Source: Crotophaga sulcirostris
Taxonomy: Eukaryota > Chordata > Aves > Cuculiformes > Crotophagidae
NCBI GenBank assembly: GCA_013397455.1
Contig: VYZB01000239.1
Coordinates: forward strand, 930,283-994,282
DNA length: 64,000 nucleotides
Direction: 5' to 3'
Below are positions 48,333 to 61,680 of this stretch, piece after piece; position 1 is the stretch's first letter; the number at the start of each line of letters is the position of its first letter. The position numbers and the translations under genes are program-made. The notes below the pieces were generated by a model, which did no database searches, was not told the DNA's origin, and saw nothing but the letters and a program-made list of their open reading frames with translations.

Positions 48333-51300
48333 ATTTTCAGCATAGATCTAAACTCACCTGAATAGCTGCACCATTTTAACAATGACAAGGGAGCATTTGT
48401 CCCAGAATTCCCATTTTTACAGCACATGTACGTAGCTACAGTCTTATGCCCTTAATAGAGCCTGTGAAGAAGCAGAATATAAAACAAAGACCAATAATTA
48501 TGCCTCACTCACATTAGCCATTATCATGATCCACTCCTGCAGCCGCTCTCCCCTCCTTTGCCTGGTGCTAAACAAGATACCAGTCTGCCCCAGTTCCTGC
48601 CCCACCTCAGTGCCTACTGATAACCTCTCTGAGACTGAGGAAGAAACCTATCTCCTTTCCTTCAAAAAGGAGAGAAAAGCATCTAAAATCTCTTAACATC
48701 TCCCACCAGGAGGTTTGGCTAAGTCCAGAGATATTCCCTTTCTACCTGTATGAGGATGATTAACCCTTTCCCATCAACTTCACAGAAAGGCCCCTGCAGC
48801 CCCCACCACACGTTGCACAGCCAGCTTGGCTGGTTTTCTCTCGCCTCTGTGCTGTGAAAAGCTCTTGCTCTTCACTTCCAACATATCTAAAATATTTAAT
48901 GAATATTTGAAACAGGTAGCAACATTTAGCTTGCCTCCTGAAAAACAAGGGAGAAAACATATGGGTAATATGCAGCTTGTTTTGCAAAACAATAATGAAG
49001 CATCTGGTAACGTCTCCAGGAAAAGAAATGGAAGCTGAGAGGGTATTTTACAGAACTTGGAAGCATACATGGGATGCTCTACTGTTATCCAGCATGTGTC
49101 TAAACACACACAATCTCCTAGCACAGCTTGAGGAAAGCTATTTGGTACAGTCACTGTGAATGTCTGGCATGCACAGCATACGGCTACTCTGTTCCCGCCA
49201 GGAGGCGGGGGAGTCGGGCCTGCTCCCAGGCAGCCTTGGCACCAGCCATGCCTGGAAATGCAGCGAGTAAAGGCTCCTGACAGAGCTGCGGGCAGCTCCA
49301 TGCCTCCAGTGTGGCACCAGCCTGCAGATCAAACCCCTCGCAGTGCCAATGGATTCCTTCCTGCTGAGGTAACACATCTATCCCATAATTCAGGTTTTCC
49401 CTGTGTTTAAAGTTCATCATCAAGCTTAATTCTATCCCCTGCTATGATGAATACGCAAATTCCATTTGTATGATTGAAATCTGAGGCATCAAAAATATAC
49501 CTTCCAGATATTGCACTTATTGTATCACTGTGCTACCTATAACCATGTATAAAATGTCAGATTTAACGAGGACTGCATATTATGGACTGCATATTGTTCT
49601 GAGTAGTGTACATTGAGCCACACTATCAGCTGCTAGAACAGACCCAGGATTTGCCTTAGTAGGGTAAGAATGGAATACTAATTAGAGAACTGTAAGACAA
49701 CTTATACCCAAGTTGTTAGAAAATACTATAAAAAGGATCGATGCTGACAGAAGGAAGGGCATGCAACTAGAACACAGTCAGCAAGGACATGATCAAAGCT
49801 AGGACAAATAGACCGCAAACACCATACAATGTGTAAACACCTCTAAGGTATGCGTAAGACTCTGTGAAGCATCCTCACAGCAGGAGGCTTCGAGCACATT
49901 TGGCACGGCCTAATTTGCCAACATATCACAGCCAAATAATAAAAGCATTTCTCAGAGACAGAAAAGTTCTGCTGGGCTGGCCTGGCATCATGTAGTAAAT
50001 TAAAAAGCTGCTTTCCATCGAGCACACAGCATCCGTCCAAATCTTCGTTACTCTTTCAGCAGTGCATGTAATACCGTGTTAGAGCGTGTGCTTTTTGCAG
50101 GCATTAGCAGAGGGTGGGCACTCTCTGCAGGCAGCCTTGTGTTAGCTAGGGGACACTTCTGTCCCCGCTGGCAGCCAGTGCTGGACCAGGGCTTGCTGGC
50201 CCCCTTACACCGGGCAGCAGGCAGTTCTCACACTCTCAGCCCGCATCCCACTGACTCCAGAGAGCATCTCAGATGCCTTGAGTTAGCCTCCATCTGAGCT
50301 AAGAAACACTGTCCTTTTAGATGCATCTTGTTTCTCAGAGCAACCCACAGAAACACTGTGCAAAGCAACAATTCAGCCCTACTTTCCCTTTTTCCAGAAA
50401 GTCCCATGGGGAACAGCCACCAATATGGAGCACCTGGTGGTTAGGAGTAACCTCAGTCCCAGGCATTGCCCCAGCGCTCACGCAGGAGCTGCTGCCACAT
50501 CCACTGAGCTGAGCCACTTTACCTACTCCCTGCATGTCCCAATGCCAGGGCAAAAAAGCCCCCACTGGATAAGGAGGGTTCCACATCAACTCCCCAGCTG
50601 CAGCTGAAGTTACAGGCTAACCCTGAACTTGCTGTAGCTCTCCCGCACTCATCCCTGCAGACAGAGCCTTGGGCTCCTGAATACCCAGGTCCTTTGAAAA
50701 TCAGAAGGGGGAAGGGGGCAGTTTTAGAAAATATAAGCTTTAACCCAAAACAATCTCTGTACAAGTATGTGCAATGCCCAAGCTTGCAGATTTCCAAGAA
50801 AGAATTAATTATTAATAACCTAATGCATTGAGAGCTGCTGTTTTCATTCTCCTCACAGCTGTCAGGGAGGCACAGATGCAGTACCATCTTCTGTAATTGG
50901 AATCTTTATTTTACAAACAGTGCAATAGACTGTGTTTTATCTCCTTTGATCCCTGTGTAATACAAACAAGGCTCACTAATCAAGGCTCCTTCCCCTTTGT
51001 TTGCCCTTCAAATGCTGCAGAGAGCCTCTTCCTGCTGGATATTGCTGTTCTGTACACTGCACAGTGAAGACATGGGCGATACAGCAGACATTGAGAGAGC
51101 TTGTGTCCTGACTTTAAGGTATCTCCATAGAACCAACTGGCAGCATATACCAGCCTGGCCAGGTGCTCTTCTCCTAGAGATATCATTAAGTACTAACAAT
51201 TAAAAAGAAAAAAATATCAATAGATTTCCTTTATGATTCTTGGTGCTACTGAATTTACATACACTGTCGAAGAATAATAGTGCCTGGCAGGTGAACAAAA

Positions 51301-51635
51301 ACATATCTAGCTGGCAGACCTGACGCATGAAGAGAGCAAAGCAGCTCCACCAAACCACAGAAGGGATGGAAGCACAAGCAAATCATAACCCTGTGGAAAG
51401 TCCTTCAGTCACAGCCAGAGCAGAGGCTCTCACTGGGATTGCCTGACATCTGTAACTGCTGAACAGCTTCAGCTGGAAACTTTGTAAAATCGTAACCAGT
51501 TCGGACATTTCCAAACAAAGGGAAATATGTGCTGTGAGCATTTTAACCACAACACTTGTGCCGTTTCTGAGAAGGGCCCTGAAGGAAGAAGCAGCTAATT
51601 TTCAGACTCACAGGCTTTGTGAAACTCTCTGGTGG
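48333..51635. other. Non-coding stretch, mostly unique sequence
   Basis: A 14-bp tandem pair lies at 49570-49597 ('ggactgcatattat' then 'ggactgcatattgt'). The region 49190-49330 and parts of 50090-50600 are GC-richer than average, but no gene was recognised. The 173-codon minus-strand frame at 48780-49301 has no family resemblance. Confidence 0.5.
49570..49597. repeat. Tandem pair, 14-bp unit x2
   Basis: Two adjacent copies of 'ggactgcatattat', the second with one substitution. Confidence 0.85.
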
Positions 51636-51862
51636 GGATAGAAGGACCCTCTGGAGCTCATCCAGTCCAGCCTCCCATGCTAAAGCAGGGTAACCTACAC
51701 AGGATTGTATCCAGGCAGGGTTTGAATATCTCCAGAGAAGGAGAATCCACACCCTCCCTGGGCAGCCAGTTCCAGTGCTCCGCCACCCTTACAGGAAAGG
51801 AGCTTTTCCTCATGTTCAGGTGGAACTTCCTGTGCTCCAGTTTGTGCCCGTTGCCCCTTGTT
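51636..51862 (-). mobile_element. CR1 LINE 3' region, distinct (older) subfamily
   Basis: On the plus strand the landmarks are 'ggagctcatccagtccagcc', 'ggtttgaatatctccagaga', 'gggcagccagttccagtgct' and 'tggaacttcctgtgctcc'. This arrangement marks the CR1 subfamilies with a 'caggatgg..atccaggcgggtttgaatatctc' 3' region (CR1-Y/X-like by memory), different from the other copies in the window. The terminal tail is lost or too diverged. It is inactive. Confidence 0.88.
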
Positions 51863-54111
51863 AACCACATTGTTATAAGCTTTTCTTTTTTTTAAGATCA
51901 GAAGTGTCTCAGTGCTGTGGAGCAAGGGTACAAAATATAAACAATTTCAGTTTTCATGATAATCTGCCTAATTTTGACATAACTTCATAAGTAAAGTTCA
52001 TGCCCATTGAGTACGTTTCCTCAGAATATGAGAGAGCCAAGACATTTCATAGCTTCCTCTGCTCTTTCTGCCTGCTTACTCTAGCTTGTTCTTGGGGGCA
52101 TGAAGGACAAAAGTTTAAAGTTGGAAAAGATAAGTGCCAAATAAGAGGACAGATCGGGAGTTGGAGATACCCGGGACTGGTTAGGGAACAAAGAAATCAA
52201 CAGGAGAAGGAATGAAAAGCCAAAAAAGAAGTTTGGGCTACAAGCAGTACAAAAGTAAGCACAGATGAACCAATGAGGAAGAAACATCCTGGGGAAATAA
52301 GCATTCACTTGACAAAGAGCAGTGTCAACAGAAAGCCAGAAAGGCAGTAAATACAGACAGACTGGTTGAAGAGCCTGGAAAACAGTATGGAATACATGAA
52401 GAGTGGAGACTGCTACTGAACAGAGCTGGAGGCTGTGTATCAGGCTTTGCAGGTGAGTTGAGTACCAGTGGTAGGATAATCAGGACTATGAGAACAGTGA
52501 GTGGGCTCTACATAAGTGAGAAGCAAAGGTTATATTTGGTCACCACCTAGAGAAAAGGCTTGTTTGGAAGGGATGGAAAAGCAAAGGAGTTTTTGGGTAA
52601 GCAAGCAGCAGAACCAATATCCGAAGAGCACTCCTCTCCCTAGCCTTAGCTTAGCTTACGCCATGGGATACAGACATCGTCATTATTTTAGAAATAGAGA
52701 AAAAATGTTTAAGCATAATTAGAAAGCCAATTAAAACCCTTATTACATCATGCAGCTAGTATAACTTGTGCAGCCCTCTGGCAAGCCTGCAATCCAAGAT
52801 CAGGGCAGCTTTTGATGGTCACTTTTTCCTCGGCCTGTGAGCTGGATCTCAGCAGTGGAGACACCTCCACTGCTGGGAGCTGTGGCCACTTTCCTCACCA
52901 ACCGTTGGCAGAATAAGCAGGATTTCTTTTTCCTCATGCAGAGGCTTTATGAAGGCAGGCAAAAGCCCCTCTCCAATGAAGCCAGGGTCAGGCCCAGTGA
53001 GCTCCCTCTGTCCTGGTTCCGTACCCTGGAGTTGCCTTCCTGGCCGTCTTCCCTCTCTCCTCTCAGAGAGAGAAATCCAGCAGCAAGCAGATGAGGAGGC
53101 TTCGGATCAGTCTGCGTTCCCTACCTAAGTCCCAAGAGCTCAAAAGCTTTCAGCTGCATCCTGTTCACATCTTTTCCTTGTCAGATATCCCTTGATGAGA
53201 ACAGAGCCTGACAAGAGGGGAGGAAGGAGGAAATTACATAAGCAAAACAAAAGTGTAATTAAATTCCCTCTGCAGATCAGCAGACCAGGTCTCGGCTGTT
53301 ACTTTACTTCATTCTGACACATTCTGGACTGTTCTTTAAGGAACTTTCTTCTAAATTAAACCAAGAGGGCTTCTGAAGGTTTCCTTTTTCCAAGGAGTGC
53401 CATATGTCTGGTCTCTTTTCTCACTCCTGCTGTCTGATGCCATTCTTACCAACATGAGCACTGCCTGGGTGAAGCATGAAGCATATATTTTCAAAGTACT
53501 AAAATGAAACCACTAAAACCATGGTTGAATTATGCAGGAAGAAAGCAAGCTTCCACCCATTGCCAGCCCCCCTGGGGTACAGGCCTGGGCTGTCGGAGCA
53601 ATTGCTCACAGCAATAACAAAATGCCAGCTGACTGATACTGTTAGCATTTCTAAGGCATTTCATCAATCACAGCTTAAATCTTTCCCAGTAAGTAACTTA
53701 GGAAAAGAAGTCCATTACTCCTGCTCATCCTGCGCTGATGATTTTCAGTGGCTCCATTATTCTGAGTTACTGACAGGTGCTTTGTTTCTCCCATTGCACA
53801 ACTTCTAGGTGCAAACTACTTTGGACATAGCACACAGATTAAGTCCTTCCCCTGTCTCACTTTTCTAATGGGAACAAGGCTTCAGGCAAATTCAAGGAAA
53901 ATAGTCCATGCTTCCCTCTTTCAAAACAAAGCTGTGATATTTTTAAGAAGCACACGGAGGAGGGCTAAGTTTTCAACCCTGCCTGGAGAAGAAAGAATGA
54001 GAATACTAAGTAGTATCACACTAAATTGCTATACTTTTGTTCAAGGTTATTAGGCAGAGCTACCTGAAGATATTCCTTACAGTGGGGAAACCAGATCAAC
54101 TCCCTGGGAAA
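51863..54111. other. Non-coding stretch with a purine-rich segment
   Basis: It contains the purine-rich, splice-bounded segment 52085-52452 (separate entry), with purine skew continuing to about 52600. The rest shows no recognisable gene or repeat. The short frames around 52837-53094 and 53521-53808 lack family resemblance. Confidence 0.5.
52085..52452 (+). other. Candidate 368-base non-coding exon (plus strand)
   Basis: It is preceded by a textbook acceptor: a long pyrimidine run 'tcctctgctctttctgcctg' then 'cttactctag'. It ends at a consensus donor 'TTTGCAG|gtgagttga'. Between them the plus strand is strikingly rich in A and G (many 'gaag', 'aaga', 'gagg' words, the composition of exonic splicing enhancers). 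All three frames contain stops, so it cannot be an internal coding exon. A lncRNA or untranslated exon, or a spliced exon derived from an unrecognised old element, would fit. No partner exon was identified. Confidence 0.28.
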
Positions 54112-54270
54112 CCTGAGGCACTGGAACAGGTTGCTTGCAGGTGTTCAAGACCAGGTTGGATGAGGCCTTGAGCAACCTGATGCAGTGGAAGGGGTCCCTG
54201 CCCATGGCAGGGGAGTGGAACTGCATGGACTTTAAGGTCCCTTCCAACAAAAAACGTTCCATGATTCTAT
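54112..54270 (+). mobile_element. CR1 LINE 3' fragment with small deletion
   Basis: It begins 'acctgaggcactggaacagg' and jumps from 'gttgcttg' to 'caggtgttcaagaccagg', losing about 30 bases found in other copies. It continues 'gcccatggcaggggagtgga' and ends 'cgttccatgattctat'. It is inactive. Confidence 0.93.
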
Positions 54271-57200
54271 TGTTTTAGCTGCAGGCAGAATGTCATCCTA
54301 ACATTCCTGGAGTGCTTAAAGAGACCATGTTCAGTTAAACCACATTAGATCTTAAGAAATAAAACATAAACTACTGAACTATCCCATGTCTAATTAGGTT
54401 TCTACACAACAATATTTTTGCATAAAATTGCTCACTTGCAAAAATATGCAACCTAAGACAATGCAAGGCTACTACAAAAGGTGCTGAAATAGTTCAAATC
54501 AGCAATCTAATGGCTTACATGGAAATGTTGCTTTCTTTTTTCAGATACTTTTGGCAGCCAGCTATGAAATTCTGGCATGCAATTTGTCCACAACCTCTTC
54601 AAGACTCAAACTTAAAATATTATGTCAAACTTAAAAATACATCTAATTTTCTCTCAGTACCCTGATCAGTTGAAAGCTATACAGGAAACAGCAAAGTCAG
54701 GAATAGAAATGATGAACTTTCAAGACAGTTGGAGGGAAAAGGAAGTAAGTGAATCTTTCCACTCAACTGTAAGGCAGACAGTAAACCCTCAGCATTTAAA
54801 TCAGCAAAGACCACAAAATGGTGCAATCAGGATTACTGCACTGACAACTTTATTTCTCAACTCTTACCTTTAGAAGATTTAACAGAGGTTTCAGAAAGTA
54901 ATTATTTTATATGGATATTCAGTTTACTTTTAGGTTACTTAATTTTTTTTTAGCTAATAGAAGAATGATAATGATAGTGAAAAAAATTCTTAAGTTATAG
55001 CTAGAGCAGAGGAAAACTGTCTCTGAATACCATTTCATTTCCCTGACAGATTTATTTCTGAAATTCAGGCTCCTAAACTATCAATTTAATGCATTAGATG
55101 GATTTGCATGCATTTAAATTCATGACTTAAAATACCAGCAACTGTGCTCATACAAAATTAACACGCACACACACTTGCCTACATTCACTCATTACAATTT
55201 AACTGACCCTTATTAAGAGTTACCAGTGTTTTCCCAGGTTGAGGAAGTGATTTACATAAATGATCCCTAAGAGGAGGAACTAGGGCTCCAAGTTCTGCCT
55301 TCCTCAACCTACTTTAAAATCTCACCAAAACTTCTAGAGGAAGTAGTTCCTCATCTTTAAGCCATGTTTCCGATCATGAGGAGCCAAGCTGGAACAGACT
55401 AATGGTGACCCTTATGGGAAACTGTTTCTGCTCAGTTCAGGACACAGTAGGTTTGCTTCAGTTTGACTGTCACAGAATGATTTCTCATTATATGAGCCAC
55501 AGAGTTAATTAGTCTTATTTAGGAAGGCATTGCATATGAAATGGAACAGCTTTACAAATATTGCAATATCCTAAATACACAGGTTTTGAGAGTATTGTAT
55601 CATATCCTTCAGGGAGGGCTTTGCACATGCAGTCAGACAGATGGCTGGATGACTGCATTTCTATACAGTTTATTAACTGTATGAGTTACTAATGATCGTA
55701 TTTCCAGCCAATTTTACCCACAGCTTCTAGCCTTTATCCTCAGAACTGCACATGCAATAGCTTAATCCCTCCACTCAACCGCTCACCCTTCAACCTCACA
55801 TGACCCAGATCCCTGCACGCAGCCGGTCAGTGCAGTTCCAGTAAACAGAGTAGTGCAAGGGAGCAGACAAAAGATGTCACACCGGCGCACACTCAGCAGG
55901 TGCAAGAGTTGGCTCTGCACTTCATCTTTTGTGCCTGCAAATGCCTGGTCACAGTTACAGAGGACAGCTTGCCAAAGCCTGGCTTCTGGTCCTGGGCAGA
56001 ATTTAAACAACAATCATTCTAGTAAAAAAAGATGAGCCATGAAAACATTTCTACACTATTTAAGAAGTTTTAAGTAATGACATGAATTAAAATTGCTACA
56101 TGAGTGGAGGCTTACAGTTAAAGATGTCACTTCAAGGAACTGCCCTGCTCTACAGTTTGAGAACATTTGGCCTTGGGGCACGCACAACTGTGCTCCATAA
56201 CAAGCACATTCGTGCTATGATACAGAAACAAAGGTCTGATCTTGTTAGCGGGTACTCAGCCATCCCTCCCAACTGCAGTGAAGCAGTGTCTGAAAACAGC
56301 ACTTAGGAAAAGCAGAAGTTGAAAATCCAAGTGGAGGGGTGATTGGGATGGAGTTAGTTTTGGAGGAAGACTTGGAGACCCATAGGTACAGTTTAAAGAA
56401 ACCTCTATATGTCTTTCTCTAAAACCAGAAGCTTGATCTCCTATGTAAAAAACATCTTCTCAAAGAGTCAAACTAACAGCAGGGTATTTCTTTAAAAAAA
56501 ACCAACCAAACAAAAAAAAATCCCAAAACAAAACAGGGAGGGACTGAGTCAAGGCACAATGCTATCCCTGCAATCAAATTCTGATAATTTCCCTTTAAAT
56601 AGAAGCAATAACTGTTTGCCTATCTGAACTGACATACAGCTTATGTGATCCAAGCAATTGCCAGTAATATGCACAACAGTAAAGAAAAAAACATTATCCA
56701 GATCAGTAAAGTGGCAAGTTGCTGCAATATGTTTATATATAGTATCTAGTATATTAGTATAACTTGCAGAAATATTCATTTATCCATTTCCTTAAGGTAA
56801 TGTCCAGTACAGGAAAATTATACTTTGCACCATCTTATTTACAGCAGCGAAGAAGGTTAATGCAGAAGAACATATTGAAGGACATTTTCACTCTTTGAAA
56901 TAATTAAGTGTAGCACTTGCAGAATCCTTCTGAGTAAATTTGCAATAACTCCACAGGTAACTGCATTAAAACAAATCCTCAGACAGAGGAGATTTAACAA
57001 AGAATTTGGGACAAAACCAGGTCCATCTTGAGTGGGCAGTATTTTCTTGTCCTGAGTTTAAGTTTTCAAACCAGCCATGCCCACTGCACAACATTTGTTC
57101 TCTTGGAAGCACAATAAGAAAATTTTCTTGTACTTATAACTAGATTAATTTCAGATTAGAAACACAGTAGTCTACACTGTTATTTCACACAGGTCTCACA

Positions 57201-60200
57201 ATGTTACTGAAAACACTGAACCCATCACGAAACTGTAAAAGGAAGGTCACTAAACAAGAGCAGGAAATTAACCGAGAACTCCATGTTCCTCATGACAACT
57301 GCAGTGTTGGACTCAAACTTCCCTTGTCAGTAGGCAGAAAACATTTTGTTCACTTGGGGCAGAAAGAACCATCAAAACTTATAAGCCAGCACGGGGGAAA
57401 CTGAGTCCACAATCAGTGATGAAGATCTCAGGGAAGCCCAGCACCACCAACATCAACAAGAACACCACCTCCTGCCTGCCTTTGGGGTGCAATAGTTCTT
57501 CTATGGGGCATTTTTTAAGAAATTATTTTTAATAGCTATTAGTTCAGTGTTTTCTTCTCTCGAGGTAAAACAGGTAAAATATACAAAGCTGATGATAATG
57601 AGACATAAGCACAAAACAGAGGAGGGAAAGAAAAGAGAAATACCTTGTTTAAGCAGCAGTTATAACAGACGTGGCAGGAACCGCTGTGGTCACGGGAAGT
57701 ACAGGAGGGGCAAGCAAATTTTCCCTAAAAGAGGGTATATAAAACGTAATGAGATGTGTCAAAATTATTGGGTACAGAAACTCCAGCTTTGTAACACTGC
57801 TTTCACGATCTTTGTTAGTGCTGACAGCTACACAGACACTGCCTGGTTTGAATTACACCGGGTGACATTATTTTCAAAACATTATAAATCCTGTGAATCC
57901 AGTCTCTGGTTTTGCTGCAATGTTATGCCAGCCTTGAGCTGACCACAAGGGCAGCGTGAGCCCTAATGAACTCCTGTTTATTGTTTACTGGGCATCATCA
58001 CCCAGCAAAAAGGCTTTTACAAACCAGCCTTTCGACAGCAGTCCTGGACTTGGTTCAGCTTTGTAGATTTTTCCCTTTTGATAATTTGACTTCTCAGACT
58101 GAACAACAAGCACTTATTTCTCAACAAGAATCATGAAAACCTGAATGGAAAGGCCAAAGGGATGGGAGCTTTCACTGTGTTCTTAAAGCATCCTGAAGCC
58201 GAGAGCTTGAAGTGGCAGGGCTGGTAAATTAATGCCTGCGCTCTGCTCATTTATCTTCACACCTACGTTTCTACCTGCAAGAGGCAGGCATTGTTCCTAA
58301 CCATGCCCACAGTCCCCTCTCAGGACTGGGCAACCCTCCAAAGAGGGCAGCAAGATGCTATTGAAAGGCTTCTCCTTCTGACACAAATCATAGTGGCACA
58401 AACATCAGGATTATTTTTCTGCTGAACTCTGCTGTCATCTACACGGCTGTATTTTTCACCCTTAGGCACATTACAAGCATAATGGAGAATACATAAAGGA
58501 ATGCACAATGATTACAGATAGTTATATGCATCCTGCTAGTGAGAGATCACACCTATAATTCATATGTGGTAAAGCCACAAAATTATGAAGGTCTTCCTAT
58601 CACTACCATTTATAATCCAATGGGAATCAATTACATTTTTATTTCTCGTGTTACAAGGGGCAATTTATGAGTGCTCATATATCACAGTATGTTTTAGAGG
58701 TGATGATAATGTAAAAGCAGCCTGACCTCAAAATGGAATAATTGATTCAAACAAAATGCCATTGCACAAAAAGTACACTTGGTTTCTTAGAGAAATAAGT
58801 AACTACAGGTAAAGCTTTTTAAATTTAGTTACAGCGTTCATTTTAGACAACCATCTTTGTCAAAGTAATCTCCTTCTGGGGTCATTTCATTTAATTTTCC
58901 TTTTAGGAACAGAGGTGTGGTTTTATTTGATTTTTTTTTAATTACAACCAAACATACCAATTCAGCCTATTCCAGAAGCTTTAGGATAGCACATTCTCTA
59001 ATAATCTTTCAATTTGGTCATTCCCAAGCCATTTTGTGATCCATACTGAGCTGTTCCCAGCATAAATGGGCATTTCAAGATTGCTACTATTTATCCACCT
59101 CCTAATTGTGAGGCATAAGTTCTTGGTGCACTTACACACACTTAAGAGTTACTGTGATCACATTACTAAAAGAGGACAAGAATCAATGTCACGTAGTTCT
59201 AATGCCACACTACACAGGAATTGATGAGTTAAAGTAATATTTACTGTCTTCTACTTATAAATGAAGTAGCATTTGTGATAACAATTATCATGTGCCCTCC
59301 ACAGAAGCTTCATGCTACTCCTGAATGCAAGACACAATAGGAAAGTTCCTTTACCACTCTTATTATTGTTGGTTTTGTTATTATTTCTAAGGATGAGACC
59401 TCTATTACATTCATTTGGTTTCTCAACAGCAATATCATTTTGTTCATAACTTTGCAAACCTAACACATTTCAATTTTCGTATTCTTAAGTTTCCAGTATT
59501 AAGGATAGCATTGCTATATTCTGGTTATAGTGCTTTAAAAGCTGGAAATTCTGTTCTCTGTTGAAGGGCTGCCCTTCTGTAAGCATAAGTATTTCAGAAA
59601 AGATTCATAAAAATTGACAGCTAGCTAAACTTTATACATCTTGACCTCACTAAGAGTTCAGTTTCACCCGCAGCAGAGCCATTTATATCATCCTCATGTG
59701 TTACAGAAGTCTAGCAGAAATCAAATTACACTTAATAAGCTAGACTATATTTTAAAAAGAAGATGAAATAATGGCTATAATATTTAATGTGCCACTTAAC
59801 TGTCACATGAATAGTAAATCTATCAGTAAAGATGATGGAGCTACAATGATTTTGCAGTTATCAATCCAGACCATTAGAGCTTTTATAACACCAGTGAACA
59901 GCATTATGGGACCAATTCATGTCTTTTCTCATATGGAAAATAGTCTCTTGAAATTCCTGAACAGCCCCACCTAACTGGGACTAGTTATGAGGCTACTCAT
60001 AAGACAGTCTAGACACCAGAATGTGGATCTCACACGTGTAGAACATTACTCCACATACCTGGGTTTAGGGGAATCCCTCCTGCTATGACTTCCAGACACC
60101 ATCTGAAGGATCCATTACCTGCATTACTCTTACAATGCCTAAAGACAGACAACTCCTTTCCAGCAGTGGGCAGGAATCCCTTCTCAGATTCACCTGCACT

Positions 60201-61553
60201 AGCAGAGATGAACTATGTTCCATCAGAACACATCCCTGAAACAACTCCATGCACATTGTAGAGGTACCAGAGAGGGCGGAGCTCGGAACCACTTTAGGTT
60301 GTAGTGGATCTGACTACCTCGAGTGGAAACAGCGGAGGACAGATTTCAGTTTACACCTGGACCCCAGCAGCTGCCCACTGCAATTACAGATAACGACTTT
60401 CACATGCTGTGCTGTCACACCAAAATGTTAAGGAACAAGCTGTCCGAATCTTATTTTTTCTATGTTGCTTATTTTACTTTATATAGGTTATAGCCTAAGT
60501 TTAACTTAATAACTATATCTGGATTATAAAATATATATTAAGTTATAATTTAAAATCCATTTCTCATTATTATTTACCCTGTCAAAGGAGTTGCTTTGAA
60601 GTGGTTCAACACAACAGACCCATGTGGGATGTGTTCAGTTTTTAAGTTTATTTTCTAATGAAGGATAATCCACCAATTCTGAACCTTACAATTGATCTCT
60701 TTTTTCCATAATGTGATTAAAGGACTAGTTCCAATACAAACCAGAGCAAATTATACAAGTGGGTCTGCCAGAAAATGCAGTGTGTTCTCACTGTTACCAC
60801 AGGGTGACACAGCTTCCAAAAATGAATGACAGGCTGCTAAGCAAAAATGATGAGGAAGAGATTCTTATCAGAGCTTCAAAATGTCAGAAGAAGAAATTAC
60901 ATTGGTTTAACTGCTTTGGTTCTCCAAGTATTTTGCTATTTCAAAGAACATGTTTCTTTTGTTAGAATTTCAGTGCTGTATTTCAGGTCTTCTCCACCCA
61001 TTGGGAGACCAGTTCAATTTTTTTAAATATCACCCTGACTACACAGCATTTCATAGTGAAACTGTGCTTTCCTCTTTTCATATTAAATGAGCTTAATATT
61101 GGAGAAAGGTTCAAATTCATCTCCCACAGTCAAATGCTTGAACTGGAATTGAGCTTCTGAGTCATTCAGGAACATCAGCCCCAACCTCTCTCCACTTACC
61201 AAGGAAAACCACAATTGCACAAACAGCCTTCTTTTCACAGAAAGACAGCAGCTCGAGTTCCACTATGCCCTGTTTGTCTTTCGTTCACAAAAAAGGCAGC
61301 CAACACAGGTTTAGCAGGTGCTACATGTCCCACATCCTTGGAGCCAATTTTGCCTTGGTAACAGAATATTGTTGCTCAGCCACACGCTATAAGTGAAAAT
61401 CTCCCTGGTCCATCACAAACATCCCGAGCTATTTGATCGTTCAGATTAGAAACCCTCTAAAGATTACATATGAAGACACACTGGTTTACAGTGAGCTGCT
61501 TCAGGCTGTATGCTGTATAAATTTGTGCTTGTGAAAACCTTTCTCAGCAGAAG
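54271..61553. other. Long non-coding stretch, mostly unique sequence
   Basis: No recognisable gene or interspersed repeat was found over 7 kb. An A-rich simple tract lies at about 56494-56534. AT-rich DNA lies at 60470-60560. The 131-codon plus-strand frame at 57547-57942 is lysine/arginine-rich and has no family resemblance. Nothing resembling a tRNA, snoRNA or other RNA gene was found. Confidence 0.55.
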
Positions 61554-61680
61554 CTGAAACCCTTTTTTTTATCTTCAATATCCCAGTAATGTTTCATGGC
61601 CACTGTGGTCTGCTCAGAAATTCAGTAGCCTCTGGCCACAGACAGCCATCCACTAGGTAACCTTAAATGTTACCCTCTCA
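61554..61680 (+). repeat. Direct duplication, copy 1
   Basis: From 'ctgaaacccttt' to 'accctctca' this matches 63702-63837 in the same orientation. The core from 61591 shares a perfect 31-base start (beginning 'gtttcatggccactgtggtc') and about 89% identity over 90 bases by eye. The left 37 bases are less similar and contain an indel. It is not CR1. It is either a local segmental duplication or two members of a short interspersed family I do not recognise. Confidence 0.9.

Noticed and set aside
58695..58730. 'tgatgataatg' followed by 'cctgacc', like C and D boxes
   Set aside because: The spacing is far too short for a C/D snoRNA and there is no terminal stem.
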